A stretch of 64,000 nucleotides of DNA from Anaerococcus rubeinfantis (lineage in GTDB: Bacteria > Bacillota > Clostridia > Tissierellales > Peptoniphilaceae), in the NCBI RefSeq assembly GCF_001487145.1, contig NZ_LN913016.1:372001-436000 (forward strand), in the 5' to 3' direction. A program made the translations under genes and the position numbers. Positions 27,251 through 36,941 of this stretch are shown in pieces (the first letter of the stretch is position 1; the number at the start of each line of letters is the position of its first letter). Below the pieces are notes generated by a model. That model saw only the letters and a program-made list of their open reading frames with translations, was not told where the DNA came from and did not search any database.

Positions 27251-27263
27251 GACGGAGAAGAAA

Positions 27264-27431
27264 GTGACTGAATTTTTGATAGAAAATCCAAGTTTAACAT
27301 CAATTGAACTTTCAGAAAAAATTGGTGTAACAAATAGGACAATCGAAAGGGCATTTAAATCTTTAAAATAAAAGAAAATGGTAGAAAGAATTGGATCAAA
27401 GCGTGATGAAAATTGGATTGTAGTTGGATAA
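27264..27431 (+). pseudogene. Winged-helix C-terminus of a RecG-like/AlbA-type regulator
   Basis: Reads TEFLIENPSLTSIELSEKIG, NRTIERAFKSLK, an in-frame TAA, then KKMVERIGSKRDENWIVVG. This is the helix-turn-helix tail found at the end of ATP-binding 'RecG-like' regulators. The N-terminal part is absent. It is a fragment left at the start of this unit. Confidence 0.55.
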
Positions 27432-27678
27432 AAATGTTAATTTTAATTTAAAGCATTATAATTCAACTCTATGTATTTTTACTTAATAAATTATTGTATT
27501 AGTATCAAATCAATAGAAACTGATTTATATGGAATTTACACCCCTTGTTATTGGGTATAATTAAGATATAGAGAAAAAAATAGTTAGTTAAGTAAAATAT
27601 TAGATATTTTAGGCGTGTTATAATATTTGCTAATATTAGGTATAATAAATATAAATTTTAATTTATGGAGAATTAAGT

Positions 27679-28359
27679 ATGACTATAACAATTGATAAAA
27701 TTTTAAATCCTGATTGGATAGGTATTTTAGTAGGTATAATAGCTTTGTTATTATCCATAATCTCAATCTATAAGGCGTCGGAAGCTAATAGTATTTCGGA
27801 TGAGGCAAATGACAAGGCAGAGCGTTCCAATCAAATTGCCAAAGAAGCTTTGGAAACAGCAAAAAAAGAATTAGAATTATCAATAAAAGACAAAATGTCA
27901 AGTTTTAAAATAAAACTTATTAGTATCGATTTTAATAACGATGGAGATGCTTGTAAAGATATGAAAGAAGCTTTATCAGTTGGAACTGCTGATTGTAATT
28001 TTGAAATAGAAAACACATCTGATAAATACGCTAATTCTGTAACATTCGAAAAATTTGATGGAAAGTTGGAAGGTGATGGCTTAGATATAGGACCTCATAA
28101 AAGAGGAAAACTTAATTATATCATTCCATTACACAAAGCAGATTATGATACTCCTGAGTTAAAACTAGGAAAACAAAGTATGTATAGTTTATCTAAAAAA
28201 ATGTATTGGTCAAATGAGGTTTTAAATTTTTCGTGTTTAGTAACATTTACTTTTTATATCCAACAAGATGATTCTAATTCTAAGTATAATTGGAATTTGA
28301 TCATAGGATATGAAGGTATCTGCAAAACGTCTGATTATTCATTAGAATTATCAGAATGA
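27679..28359 (+). CDS. Membrane-anchored hypothetical protein
   Basis: A 226-residue protein of unknown function. Residues 14-31 (IGILVGIIALLLSIISIY) form one membrane helix, followed by a coiled-coil-like stretch (SISDEANDKAERSNQIAKEAL...KKEL) to about residue 73. The rest is a beta-rich soluble domain without a known signature. TATGGAGA precedes the ATG. Similar layouts, one helix plus coiled coil plus unknown domain, occur among phage-defence effectors, but no specific match is claimed. Confidence 0.65.
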   Translation: MTITIDKILNPDWIGILVGIIALLLSIISIYKASEANSISDEANDKAERSNQIAKEALETAKKELELSIKDKMSSFKIKLISIDFNNDGDACKDMKEALSVGTADCNFEIENTSDKYANSVTFEKFDGKLEGDGLDIGPHKRGKLNYIIPLHKADYDTPELKLGKQSMYSLSKKMYWSNEVLNFSCLVTFTFYIQQDDSNSKYNWNLIIGYEGICKTSDYSLELSE

Positions 28360-28614
28360 ATAATTTTTTATTAATGGCGAATTACTACTACCTTTTAATG
28401 AAAAAAATGATAAATTTAATACTTTATAGGAGTAGTTTCATAGTTCAAAGATTATTTTAAGAAACAAATATAATGTGAAACTAGTTCTATATTTAGTCTC
28501 CGTTACTATACTAAAAATATATTGATATTAAGCCAGGACTCATACGGTGCTCTGTCCATTTTTTATGTTATAATACAAGTAATAAAGATTAAGCTAGGAG
28601 AAGGAGGGAGTGTA

Positions 28615-29454
28615 TTGTCAAAAATTAAAAAAGAAAAAATTTCTGCTAAAGGCTTTGATATTGAAGTATATACAGAAGATTTTAAAAATGACTATATAAG
28701 TCTTACTGATATAGCAAAATATAAAAACAAGGAAGAACCCAATGTAGTTGTTTCAAATTGGATGCGAAACTATAATACAATAGAATATCTTGGTATTTGG
28801 GAGCAGTTAAATAATCCAGATTTTAACCCCCTCGAATTCGAGGGGTATTTAAAAGAGGCTGGTAGTAACGCTTTTACTTTATCACCTCAAAAATGGCAGA
28901 AAACCACGAATGCAGTTGGTTTATTCGTAAAGTTAGGTAGATATGGTGGCACATATGCTCATAAAGATATAGCTTTTAAATTTGCTTCATGGATATCTGC
29001 AGAATTTGAACTCTATATAATTAAAGATTATCAAAGACTTAAAGAAGATGAAAATTCAAAATTATCATTATCTTGGAATCTACATAGAGAAATATCTAAA
29101 ATCAATTATAAGATTCATACAGATGCCATTAAAGAGTATTTATTAAAAGACCTTACAGATGAGCAGTTATCATTTAAATATGCAAGTGAAGCAGATATGC
29201 TTAATGTGGCACTCTTTAATAAAAGAGCAAAACAGTGGCGTGAAGAAAATCCTGACTTAAAAGGAAACATGAGAGATTATGCAAGTCTTAATGAACTATT
29301 AGTACTTGCTAATATGGAATCCTATAATGCAATATTAATAGAAAAAGGGATGGAGCAAAAAGAAAGAATGATTGAACTTAGAAATCTTGCAAAGACCCAA
29401 CTTATATCTTTAGAGAAATTAAACCAATTAGATATTAAAAAACTTTCTAAGTAA
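28615..29454 (+). CDS. KilA-N domain protein
   Basis: A 280-residue DNA-binding protein. The KilA-N domain is clear: NDYISLTDIAKYKNKEEPN, VSNWMRNYNTIEYLGIWEQL, and GRYGGTYAHKDIAFKFASWISAEFELYI. A helical C-terminus follows. Such proteins occur in phages and mobile elements, often as antirepressors or regulators. The frame is open from 28522, but AAGGAGG at 28601-28607 points to TTG at 28615. A -10 (TATAAT) lies at 28569-28574. The R1 repeat begins just after the stop. Confidence 0.85.
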   Translation: MSKIKKEKISAKGFDIEVYTEDFKNDYISLTDIAKYKNKEEPNVVVSNWMRNYNTIEYLGIWEQLNNPDFNPLEFEGYLKEAGSNAFTLSPQKWQKTTNAVGLFVKLGRYGGTYAHKDIAFKFASWISAEFELYIIKDYQRLKEDENSKLSLSWNLHREISKINYKIHTDAIKEYLLKDLTDEQLSFKYASEADMLNVALFNKRAKQWREENPDLKGNMRDYASLNELLVLANMESYNAILIEKGMEQKERMIELRNLAKTQLISLEKLNQLDIKKLSK

Positions 29455-29466
29455 AATTATTATAGA

Positions 29467-29613
29467 TTTTTCTCTGGTACTGGGACTGGGACGGGACTAA
29501 AAATCTGAAAATGTCCTATAATTAGGTGGATTTGGTGATACTCTAAAAAATATAATCTAGTATTTTGAACAGTTTGGGATATATCGGACATTTGGAAAAG
29601 AAGAATGGGAGTA
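29467..29613 (+). repeat. R1 right-end repeat, copy 3, with core
   Basis: Same order of landmarks as the other R1 copies. It ends in GAATGGGAGTA (29603-29613) and continues into an H1 hairpin identical to that at 26746. It would be the right end of the KilA-N unit. Confidence 0.75.
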
Positions 29614-29826
29614 AAAACATCGCAAGCGATGTTTTTACGTTTTTCATCATTTCTCAAGCGACAAAGTCGCGCAGTAGAAATGACGAAAACCCTTCTGCAG
29701 GTAAGAAAAGCTATTTTATGTCAGGACCCCATTATTGAATCTTTAGTTTCAAGAATGGAAGATCTGCCCTTCTTAGGCGAGAAATCGCTGATGTGACGAA
29801 TAGGAGCATCAACGATTTCGAGTCGA
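29611..29826 (+). ncRNA. H1-H3 hairpin block, copy 2, with a duplicated middle
   Basis: H1 equals copy 1. H2 has outer strands TCATTTCT/AGAAATGA and inner GCGAC-AAA-GTCGC, again between CAA and GCAGT, so both stems changed with pairing kept. After CCCTTCTGCAGG comes an extra segment (29710-29775) resembling the H1-H2 part of copy 3 (GCTATTTTATGTCAGGACC ... TGCCCTTCT). H3 then has GAAATCGCTGATG/CATCAACGATTTC capped by GACGAATAGGA. About 215 bases against 140 in copy 1. Confidence 0.58.
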
Positions 29827-29934
29827 GAATGGGAGTAAAACTTCCCGATGGGGAGTTTTACCCGAAAATAGGACGAAGCTTCAAGTGAATCCAGAGAACT
29901 GAGCGAGAAAATCCTAAAGGGATTTTCGGGAGGA
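29827..29934 (+). ncRNA. H4-H6 hairpin block, copy 2
   Basis: It starts with GAATGGGAGTA (29827-29837), which here forms an extended hairpin GTAAAACTTCCC-GATG-GGGAGTTTTAC. Then GGACGAAGC, GTGAATCC and ACTGAGCGAG match the joints of copy 1. H6 is GAAAATCC...GGATTTTC followed by GGGAGGA. No recognisable R2 follows. The stretch 29455-30014 has no gene. Confidence 0.52.
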
Positions 29935-30014
29935 CTAATATATATTCAGTCTCTATTATTTTAATATTAACACTAAATTTTTTATATAAATAAAACTTAT
30001 AGCAGGAGATATAA

Positions 30015-31952
30015 TTGGGATCAGAATACGTTGGTGTAAAATATTACAGTGACAATGATTTAAGTTTGGGTTGGAATTTAGAAAAATCTGAAGAAATTAT
30101 ACAGTCAATAGATTTTTACAAAACAGATAATAATATAAACTATATACTTGAGCTATACAATGTTCATTTATTGATTAAATCAGATGTTAGATTAACTAGT
30201 TGGTCTGATGAGTATTATAATAATATAAAAATAAAATCAAATGGAATAATGCGTGTAGTAGCGAAGTATTTTAACAATATTGAATTAGATGATATATCAA
30301 ATTTTTATGATGACATTAGTTATTTATATTTAGATAATTTATGGGAAATAATATCCAAGTTCAAAATTTATGAAAAATTTAATAGTTATAGTTTTGCAGA
30401 ATTTTTGAGAAATAAGCGCGTTAACTTAGAATATATATTAAGACATAAAAATATTGTTAAAAAATTTGATGATAAAATAAAAGATTATATTTTAAGTTAT
30501 GAGGGAAGCGCTGAATTATTAATATCCTATCATTTAAAGTCAAAACCTTCTAGCTATATAAAAATATATCTGCCTGTCTCGTTATCAATAAGTGAAGAAA
30601 GGAATATCATAAGAGATTATGTTAATTCAAGAGAAGCCAATCCTAATTACTTGGATTTAATATACCGTGCTAGATCTGGGGATAATTCAATAGTAACGGA
30701 CAAAATTAGGTTAGAAGCAAAAAATAAGTATGAGGAACTAGTTTCGATACATATTAGTAATAAATCTGGAATTAAAATTGGAGCTACAGTTGGATTTGCA
30801 GATATAGATGATTATATGTTAATTGATACCAGTAATACTTTTGAGCCTAAATTAATTTATGATCGAAAATGGATAACAGAAAATTTAGACTATCCTACAA
30901 TATTAAATAATTTTATTTTTCTATTTGAATTTACAGATTCTTGTTTTATATCTAGTTTTCCTTCGAAAGATTATGAAATAAGTCCTCTTGAAAATCTTTC
31001 AATTATTAAGGGTGAGCGATATTATAAAAAAGGTTTATATTTTGAGTTTAAAGAAAGTAAATCTGATTTAGAGATTATGGCATATTACAATGAATTAAAA
31101 AATCTAAATGTTTCATTGGAGGATGTATTTAAATGGTTCTTCGAAAACTACTTGAATGAAGAATTTAATGCTACCGGATTTAAGCTAAATATACCAACTG
31201 AAAAATCAAGTTATATTGAGAAAATAAAAACAATTTGCGAGCAACTCGATTCTATTTTGAAACAATTCACTATTTTTGTAAATGAAGGAGAACTAAATCC
31301 TGATTTAGTAAGAATAACAAGAAATACACCTCTACTTGAGAATATTCCTAGTTTTAATAATAAAAAGTATGCATATATCAAGGATAGTGAATTAAAATTT
31401 ATTATACATTTGCTATTTTCTAATCAATCTCCACTTGCGTATAATAAAGATATCAAGTTAGATTATAATAGTTTTGCAGAACTAATAAATTTAGGAAGCT
31501 TTACTATTGATGATTTCGCTAACTACCAAAAAGGCTATATAAAATTACTAATCGAAGAAGAAATAATAATATTAGAAGATAGAATATTAAGATTTAACAA
31601 TAATGCTTTTAATTTATTAAATTATTATTACTATAACGACGTTATTTGTTTAACTTATTACAAAAATAATAAGTTTTTAAAAAAAATTATGGAAGATAAA
31701 AAAATAAATATTGAAGGTACACTTTTCTCTAAGAGTGAGGTAGATTATCTTAATTATATATTAAATGATAGATCATTTGATAATGGATTATCTTTAAGAA
31801 ATAAATATTTGCATGGTAGTTATTACGCTGAAAATGAAAAAGAAAATGAAATTGATTATTTTAAACTTTTAAAAATTTATGCACTTATAATAATTAAAAT
31901 AAATGAAGAATTTTGTAGAAATAATGATACTTGGAACAAATCTGAAGAATAA
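30015..31952 (+). CDS. Hypothetical protein with a C-terminal HEPN-like Rx4H motif
   Basis: A 645-residue, Asn/Ile/Tyr-rich soluble protein starting at TTG after AGGAGATATAA. No known domain is evident in the first 550 residues. Near the C-terminus LSLRNKYLHGSYY, preceded by a hydrophobic helix and followed by LLKIYALIIIKINEEF, gives the R-N-x3-H pattern of HEPN ribonuclease domains. This arrangement resembles abortive-infection and DUF4209-type proteins. It may be an RNA-cleaving defence effector; that is inference from one motif and from its place in a cargo unit. Confidence 0.6.
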   Translation: MGSEYVGVKYYSDNDLSLGWNLEKSEEIIQSIDFYKTDNNINYILELYNVHLLIKSDVRLTSWSDEYYNNIKIKSNGIMRVVAKYFNNIELDDISNFYDDISYLYLDNLWEIISKFKIYEKFNSYSFAEFLRNKRVNLEYILRHKNIVKKFDDKIKDYILSYEGSAELLISYHLKSKPSSYIKIYLPVSLSISEERNIIRDYVNSREANPNYLDLIYRARSGDNSIVTDKIRLEAKNKYEELVSIHISNKSGIKIGATVGFADIDDYMLIDTSNTFEPKLIYDRKWITENLDYPTILNNFIFLFEFTDSCFISSFPSKDYEISPLENLSIIKGERYYKKGLYFEFKESKSDLEIMAYYNELKNLNVSLEDVFKWFFENYLNEEFNATGFKLNIPTEKSSYIEKIKTICEQLDSILKQFTIFVNEGELNPDLVRITRNTPLLENIPSFNNKKYAYIKDSELKFIIHLLFSNQSPLAYNKDIKLDYNSFAELINLGSFTIDDFANYQKGYIKLLIEEEIIILEDRILRFNNNAFNLLNYYYYNDVICLTYYKNNKFLKKIMEDKKINIEGTLFSKSEVDYLNYILNDRSFDNGLSLRNKYLHGSYYAENEKENEIDYFKLLKIYALIIIKINEEFCRNNDTWNKSEE

Positions 31953-32014
31953 AAGAATACTTAGTCTTAATATATAATAATATTTCAATAGAATAGCAGG
32001 GATAGATTTCAATT

Positions 32015-32815
32015 ATGGATATTAAAAAAATTTTAGAAATAGATGATGATCTAAAAAGAAATGAAGAATTATATAATATTTTTGATGAAGAAAAAAGGCT
32101 ACAAAGTAAAGCTGGTCAGGTTGAGAAGATTACCACCTTACGTGAAGTCTCAAAATTAATAAATAAGGAGTCAAAAATATTAGATATTGGTGCTGGAACA
32201 GGTGTTTATAGCGTGCCATTGGCAGATGAAGTTGCTGAAGTAGTTGCTTTTGAGCCTGCAAGCAATAATTACAAGCAGATTGCTGCAAAAGTTAAAGATA
32301 AGAATTTAAAAAATATTATTGTTGAGAATAAAAGCTCGCTTGAGATGAATGATTTAAATTATAAATATTTTGATGTAGTATTGCTTTTTGGACCTATGTA
32401 TTATTTGTCAGATGAAAAAGATAGGGTAGAAACTTTAAAACAAGCCATGCGAGTTTTAAAAGATGATGGTCACATTCTAATCTCTTTTATTAACCATGAT
32501 ATGATCCCTATGACCGAAACAAAGTTTGATTGCAATTTTTTTGAAAGTAACACATATATAAATGATAAACAAAGGCTTATTAATAGGCCATTTGTATTCT
32601 TTACCCTATCAGAATGTATTGAAATGATAGAGAAAGAAAATCTTAATATAATAAAGAAAATTGGATCAAGTGGTTTTTCTGAAATCTTAAGCGATCAAAT
32701 CAATGAAATGAGTGATTTATCTTATCAAAGATACATAGATTGGCACTTAAATCATTGTGACAAGGAAGAATTACTAGGGGCTAGCAATCATTATTTATTT
32801 GTATGCAGGAAATAA
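32015..32815 (+). CDS. Class I SAM-dependent methyltransferase
   Basis: A 266-residue cytoplasmic enzyme. Motif I is ILDIGAGTGVYSVPLA (about residue 54), motif II VVAFEPASNN, then FDVVLLFGPMYYLSDEKDR and MRVLKDDGHILISF. This is the small-molecule/class I fold; substrate unknown. It lies 62 bases after the HEPN-like gene and before a broken membrane gene and the ABC-F gene. Confidence 0.85.
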   Translation: MDIKKILEIDDDLKRNEELYNIFDEEKRLQSKAGQVEKITTLREVSKLINKESKILDIGAGTGVYSVPLADEVAEVVAFEPASNNYKQIAAKVKDKNLKNIIVENKSSLEMNDLNYKYFDVVLLFGPMYYLSDEKDRVETLKQAMRVLKDDGHILISFINHDMIPMTETKFDCNFFESNTYINDKQRLINRPFVFFTLSECIEMIEKENLNIIKKIGSSGFSEILSDQINEMSDLSYQRYIDWHLNHCDKEELLGASNHYLFVCRK

Positions 32816-32856
32816 ATGTTTTATAGCTTAATTTTTTGTAAAAAGGAGATATAAAA

Positions 32857-33312
32857 TTGTTAAAAAGTATTGTATTACTAATGTTTATAGTCCCAACAAT
32901 CTATAATTTCATAATACATAGAAATAATATAATAAATACAAAAAAGAAGCCGATATTTGGATTTATATTAGCTATATTTGCTTTACTTGCTAGTGGTTTG
33001 TGCTATAGGCTTGATAATACGGTCTTATGATATGCAATTGCTATCACAGCAGTATTATTGATATATACCGTAATGTTCTTTCCGGGTATCAGAAAAGATG
33101 GCTTCAATATTTTCTTAGGATCAAGTCCAATTTTAAAATTTGTTAGTTTTGATAAGGTAAAGGGTGTTGACATTAAGTCAGGTAAAAATAATGACCTAGA
33201 ATTGACAATAAGGGCGTATGGCAATACTTATAGTCAAATATGTGACTTACAAGATAAAGACTTTGTTATAAAAAATATTGAAAGAAAAACTAAGCTAAAA
33301 ACAAATATTTGA
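32857..33312 (+). pseudogene. Membrane protein gene with an in-frame TGA
   Basis: From a TTG after AAAAGGAG the frame reads LLKSIVLLMFIVPTIYNF, KPIFGFILAIFALLASGL, then TGA at 33028-33030, then YAIAITAVLLIYTVMFFPG and a soluble tail to 33312. Apart from the one stop the frame is open for 152 codons. Three membrane helices and a C-terminal PH-like region resemble small uncharacterised Firmicutes membrane proteins. One base change broke it. Confidence 0.65.
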
Positions 33313-33508
33313 CCAATAAAATAAGAGCAGTATATTATCATCAACAAATACATACGGAGGTAAATTTATAGTGATTTTATAAGCAATATGGAAATTTTGA
33401 TACTATTTTTAGCCTATTTAGGCTAGTTTTAGTGTGCCATGTTGTGAATAAGATTGCTTTGTTTACGCGAAGAGAAGGTCTATTCACTTATGTGAGTAGG
33501 CCTTTTTT
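33309..33508 (+). promoter_or_regulatory. Promoter and leader attenuator of the ABC-F gene
   Basis: TTGACC (33309-33314), 16 bases, TATATT (33331-33336). The leader has CGGAGG followed by a tiny ORF GTG-ATT-TTA-TAA (33371-33382), then a 12-codon ORF MEILILFLAYLG (33388-33426) ending in a TAGCC/GGCTA hairpin. A terminator AAGGTCTATTCAC/GTGAGTAGGCCTT with a T-run follows (33475-33508), upstream of the coding start at 33551. Short hydrophobic leader peptides before a terminator are typical of antibiotic-sensing ABC-F genes. Confidence 0.65.
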
Positions 33509-33550
33509 GTATTTTATTTTTGATATGGCATACATCCTTAAGGAGGATTT

Positions 33551-35073
33551 ATGTTAGAGATAAGAGATTTAACTATAAAATTAATAGAAGATGATAGGAT
33601 GATTCTAAAGAACTTTGATTTTACCTTAAATGATGGTGATAGGGTAGGTCTTATAGGTGAAGAAGGTAATGGGAAGTCTATACTCTTAAAATCAATTGTT
33701 AATATAGATGATGTAAAAAATTACTGTGATGTTAGTGGAACAATATATCTGGGAAATGAAATAGTGGGGTATTTACCGCAAAGTTTGGAAGAAGAATATT
33801 TTGATTTGACAGCTAATGAATATCTCTTTAGTAAAGTAGATGTAGAGCTTATAGACTATAACAAACTTTATAAATACCTAGCAGACTTTAATTTATCATC
33901 TGATATTTTATCAAATGATATAAAAATGAGAGAGCTTTCTGGTGGTGAGAAAATAAAGTTTATTTTAGTAGTTGAACTATTAAAAAATCCAACTATTTTC
34001 CTATTTGATGAGCCTAGCAATGACCTTGATTATGAATCGTTATCTTGGCTTGAAAGTTTTATGAAATATTTAGAAATTCCCTATATCTTTGTATCACATG
34101 ATACAAATTTACTTTCAAATATATCAAATAGGATAATACACCTAGAACAAGTTAGAAGAAGGAGTGAGGCCAAACATACAGTATCTAATAATACTTACGA
34201 TGAATATATAAGAAAAAGACAAAACTTTATAGATTCGGAAACAAATAGAGCCTGCAAGGAAAGAGAAGAATTTGATAAAAAAATATACAGATATAAGAGA
34301 GTCCACGATGCAGTCCAGCATGACATTAGAGCTACAAAAAATGATGTGGAAGGTAGGTTGCTAAAGGAGAAAATGCATACTGTAAATCTATTGGAAGAAG
34401 ACTAGAAAAAGAGGAAGCAAAGCTTACAAAAAAACCTGATTATGAAGCTCCTATAGATATTTTCTTTGATAATAGTATAAAAATAGCTAATAGCAAGCAA
34501 ATCCTAGAATACAAATTAGATAGTCTAAGGGCAGGGGATAAGGTCTTAGCTAAGGATATAAATTTAAAAATAAAAGGTCCTGAAAAGATATGTATCATTG
34601 GAAAAAATGGAGTTGGCAAGACTACACTTTTGAAAAAATTAAAAGATCAATGCCAAAGTTTAAATCTTAAAGTAGGATATATGCCGCAATCTTACTTTGA
34701 ATATGAGAAAAAAGATATAAATGCTATAGAATATATATCTGACTCATTTATAAAAGATAATCATACCAAAGCCTCAAATCTTCTAGCTAGCCTAAACTTT
34801 AAAAGAGAAGAAATGTATAGAAATATATCAGACCTATCTGGAGGGCAAAAAGCAAAACTATTTTTCTCTAAAATGAATTTAGATAAGGCAGAAGTTCTAG
34901 TCCTAGACGAACCAACTAGAAACCTATCACCGCTCTCTAAACCTGAGATAAACAAAGCTCTAAGAAATTATAAGGGAGCGATAATTGCCGTTTCTCATGA
35001 TAGGGATTTTATAGATGAAGTTTTTGATAAGGTCTATGAACTAGGTCCTTATGGGATAAAAAGAGTCAAGTAA
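33551..35073 (+). pseudogene. ABC-F type ATPase (ribosome-protection-like), frameshifted
   Basis: Two ABC domains without membrane segments. The first (33551-34405) has Walker A GEEGNGKSILL, Q-loop YLPQS, signature LSGGEKIKF and Walker B FLFDEPSNDLD. The frame then stops, but the next frame continues GRRLEKEEAKLTKKPDYEAP with Walker A GKNGVGKTTLL, signature LSGGQKAKL and Walker B LVLDEPTRNLSPLS to 35073. Loss of one A near 34385 (expected HTVKSIGRR) explains the break. ABC-F proteins bind the ribosomal E site and some give resistance. It could be a sequencing error in an A-run, in which case the gene is intact. Confidence 0.82.
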
Positions 35074-35436
35074 TCATTTTGATTATTTGCATTTAGCAAC
35101 AATAGGATTAAGCAAATCTACCTCTAACAAATATAGCAAGTAGAATAATATTAGAAAAATAGAGAATCGTCAAGCAAACTATGTTTCTAGATACCTAAAT
35201 ATATAGATGAAGGAGGATGGTAATCAGATTCTCGAAATACTTAGAATCCACTATAGGTATTCTTTGAGAAATAAAATCAAGGACCAAGTGTCCTGAAAAT
35301 ATCTTTAATGGGATTGGAAATCACGAAGAGATTTTTAATAGTCCTAAAGTCCAACTAGAACGAATCCAATGAGTAAATTAAACTAAGGGAAGAAACTTGA
35401 AAATCTTCTAAGAGAACAGAATAGTCAAAGACCTAT
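35074..35436 (+). ncRNA. Gene-free structured stretch with a divergent H4-H6 block
   Basis: No gene. A hairpin TTCTCGAAATAC/GTATTCTTTGAGAA (35231-35273), a small GGAC-CAAGT-GTCC, and a core-like TAATGGGATT (35309-35318) precede sequence that aligns with the H4-H6 blocks: CGAATCCAATGAGT, AAACTAAG, GAAAATCTTCTAAGAGAAC. The H3 loop is not recognisable here. It probably marks an old element junction, since R2 copy D' follows at once. Confidence 0.45.
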
Positions 35437-35660
35437 ACAAAAGTACTACATCAAAATTCAATAGTTACAGAAGATAAAAAACTGTAACTTGGATTAAAAT
35501 GGGAACATTTGTAAAAAAGAATAAACTTAATTATAGTTCCAATCATTTTACATTTGGGAAAAAAATAGACTGTAGCTTCAAGCTGCGGTCTTTTGCGTGT
35601 ATATATTTTATATAACTTAGCAAACAAATAAATAATGCGACAATAAAATGTCGGTTTGAG
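35437..35660 (+). repeat. R2 left-end repeat, copy D', long form with terminator
   Basis: Closely matches 27030-27250, including GTTACAGAAGATAAAAAACTG, ATGGGAACATTTGTAAAAAA, a terminator GACTGTAGC-TTCA-AGCTGCGGTC with TTTT (35569-35594) and a CGACA/TGTCG hairpin. It indicates that the following MerR/peptidase genes start a separate unit. Confidence 0.65.
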
Positions 35661-35764
35661 CGTCAGTTTAATAAGTCTTAAGAGAAAAGAAAATAAGCGC
35701 TTCGCAAAATGTTGAGGCTCTGTTTTGTTTTATATAAGTGGGGATTTTATATAATGTATAGGGC

Positions 35765-35795
35765 TTGACTTGACCTCTGGGGACCGTGTTATCTT
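35765..35795 (+). promoter_or_regulatory. MerR-type promoter with long spacer
   Basis: TTGACT (35765-35770) and TATCTT (35790-35795) are 19 bases apart, the overlong spacing used by MerR regulators, with a GACC...GGGACC near-repeat in the spacer. It lies 22 bases before the MerR gene, suggesting autoregulation. Confidence 0.65.
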
Positions 35796-35817
35796 TTAAC
35801 TAAAGGAGGTAGAAACC

Positions 35818-36669
35818 ATGTTAAGAAGTGAAATTCAAAAAGAAACGGGACTAACTAGGAAGGCAATAGAGTATTATGAGGAAAAAGGATTGATCCATCC
35901 TCAGAAATCTGAGAATGGTTATAGAGACTATAGTATAAAGGATTTAGAAATTCTGAAAACGGTATCTATATTTAGAAAATTGGGAATGAGTGTCTCAGAT
36001 ATTGATCAGTGTATATCATCAGGTGGAGATACTCTGTCATCTGTTTTAAGAAAAAAGCAGCATCAATTGGACCTTGATGAAAAAAGAAAAGTAATACTAG
36101 AAATGATTGTTAGGGGTGAAAGCAATAAACTAATCAATGAGAAAGTTTCACTACTTGAGATGAAAGAAACTATCTATGAAAAACTAGAAATTGCTTTTCC
36201 AGGGTATTTTGGACAAATGTTATTTGCTACCTATCAACCATTTTTGAATGAGCCATTAGAAAATGACGGTAAGGATTCGTTTTACAAATATATAGATTAT
36301 CTTGATAGACTTCCTGCCTTTGAATTAACTGAAGAAGAGAAAAAATATATTGAGAAGATTAGCTCACCCTTTGATATGAAAACTTTAAAGGATATAAACC
36401 AGGCTAAACTCGATGCTATTGAGAATCCAGAAAAGTGGATGAAAGATAATGAGGGTGTAATTTCTCAATATGAAAGTTATAAAAATAGTGAAGAGTATCA
36501 AAATAGCATGATTAAACAGATCCAGGATAAGTTACAAAACTTTATGAAGGAAAATCAGTATTATGAAATAGCAATTCCACTTATTAGAAAATTTAGCAAG
36601 ACTTATGACAATTACTATAAGAAGTTGCTAAAGGCAAATGAAGAGTATCTAAATAATAAAAATCAATAA
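35818..36669 (+). CDS. MerR-family transcriptional regulator
   Basis: A 283-residue regulator. The N-terminal winged helix is clear: LRSEIQKETGLTRKAIEYYEEKGLIHP, ENGYRDYSIKDLEIL, RKLGMSVSDIDQCI. The coiled-coil linker and a large C-terminal helical region follow, larger than metal-sensing MerRs and without paired Cys, so a small-molecule or multidrug ligand is more likely. AAAGGAGG precedes the ATG. Its own promoter has MerR spacing. Confidence 0.88.
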   Translation: MLRSEIQKETGLTRKAIEYYEEKGLIHPQKSENGYRDYSIKDLEILKTVSIFRKLGMSVSDIDQCISSGGDTLSSVLRKKQHQLDLDEKRKVILEMIVRGESNKLINEKVSLLEMKETIYEKLEIAFPGYFGQMLFATYQPFLNEPLENDGKDSFYKYIDYLDRLPAFELTEEEKKYIEKISSPFDMKTLKDINQAKLDAIENPEKWMKDNEGVISQYESYKNSEEYQNSMIKQIQDKLQNFMKENQYYEIAIPLIRKFSKTYDNYYKKLLKANEEYLNNKNQ

Positions 36670-36941
36670 TCATAGGTAAGCACTCACTTGGTAAAATCAA
36701 AAGCTAGCAAACATAATACAGGCAAGAATTTTTAAAAGTTTAATATATCACAATGTTATTTTATTATATCTTTGTCCCAAAATAGGCTTTTTTGTTATAA
36801 TTATACTAGTAAAGAGAGGGTATATAGAAACTACCATTTTAGGATTTTGTTATATAATAGTGCCAGAGATAAAAAGTTAAGAGAACGTGAAGAGTAATGT
36901 GTTTCTATCAATGAAATAATTTTACAAAGAGGAGATAAATT

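Noticed and set aside
28433-28483. Inverted repeat TAGTTTCA / TGAAACTA between the membrane-anchored protein and KilA-N genes
   Set aside because: Only 8 bp with a 35-base loop and no T-tail; too weak to call a terminator or operator.
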